Below are positions 63,955 to 64,000 of a DNA stretch of 64,000 bases, piece by piece; position 1 is the first letter of the stretch; every line of letters starts with the position of its first letter. Position numbers and translations under genes: made by a program. This DNA is from Lachnoclostridium phytofermentans ISDg (GTDB lineage: Bacteria; Bacillota; Clostridia; Lachnospirales; Lachnospiraceae). The notes below the pieces were generated by a model. The model was not told where the DNA came from, did no database searches, and was given only the letters and a program-made list of their open reading frames with translations. The stretch is taken from NCBI RefSeq assembly GCF_000018685.1, contig NC_010001.1, positions 2,558,001 through 2,622,000 of the forward strand, given 5' to 3'.

Positions 63955-64000
63955 TACGTATTGAAAAGATATAGACAACAGTAGTAAGTAATTTTGATTT

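Overview
The window is AT-rich DNA of an anaerobic, spore-forming, plant-fibre-degrading Firmicute, most probably a Lachnospiraceae relative of Clostridium (Lachnoclostridium) phytofermentans. The clues are the [FeFe]-hydrogenase maturation trio, CotF-type spore coat proteins, secreted GH11 and GH10 xylanases, strong AGGAGG-type ribosome binding sites and use of TTG/GTG starts. The species guess rests on memory of a GH11/GH10 xylanase neighbourhood and was not checked against a database.

Layout. 0-2.6 kb: flavin reductase-like, HAD and amidohydrolase genes. 2.8-8.1 kb: a response regulator/histidine kinase pair, an array of six 23-24 bp repeats, and a MacB-type ATPase with a large FtsX-type permease; this looks like an antibiotic- or envelope-stress-responsive ABC module. 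8.3-9.1 kb: a lipoprotein amidase. 9.4-13.3 kb, minus strand: hydE-hydG-hydF, preceded by a long structured leader that contains an intrinsic terminator. 13.9-15.7 kb: a chemoreceptor with an H-NOX heme sensor domain.

16.4-31.2 kb is an amplification zone of two beta-propeller-like families. One is a PQQ/WD-like lipoprotein (two full copies and one decayed fragment). The other is a single-pass membrane protein (one deletion remnant, three intact copies and one copy with an in-frame stop). A metallophosphoesterase and a Gfo/Idh/MocA oxidoreductase sit between the arrays. 31.4-34.1 kb: a PHP-domain gene and a decayed IS1182-type element. 34.3-40.6 kb: spore coat pair, nitrilase-family gene, GNAT, small hypotheticals, and a minimal tyrosine recombinase whose upstream region holds a loxP-like inverted repeat.

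40.7-52.6 kb is a carbohydrate zone: a glycerate kinase/GntP permease operon on the minus strand, a secreted GH11 xylanase, an FGE-like lipoprotein, an AraC/GyrI regulator, a wall-anchored GH10 xylanase, an APH-type kinase and a CdaR-type regulator. 53-56 kb: XRE regulator plus a YxlEFG-like ABC module. 56.5-60.6 kb: MFS transporter, VOC protein, rubredoxin-like protein, and an S2P-like membrane protease. 61-64 kb: an HMA-SafE-cupredoxin fusion followed by a DUF2318-like protein, a probable copper/iron handling locus that may continue past the window.

Two traits run through the window. A roughly 40 bp hairpin-forming element recurs at least ten times between genes. Many intergenic regions carry short-period tandem repeats or gene remnants, so duplication and decay have been frequent here. 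No tRNA, rRNA or CRISPR array was seen. All functional calls come from motif recognition by eye.
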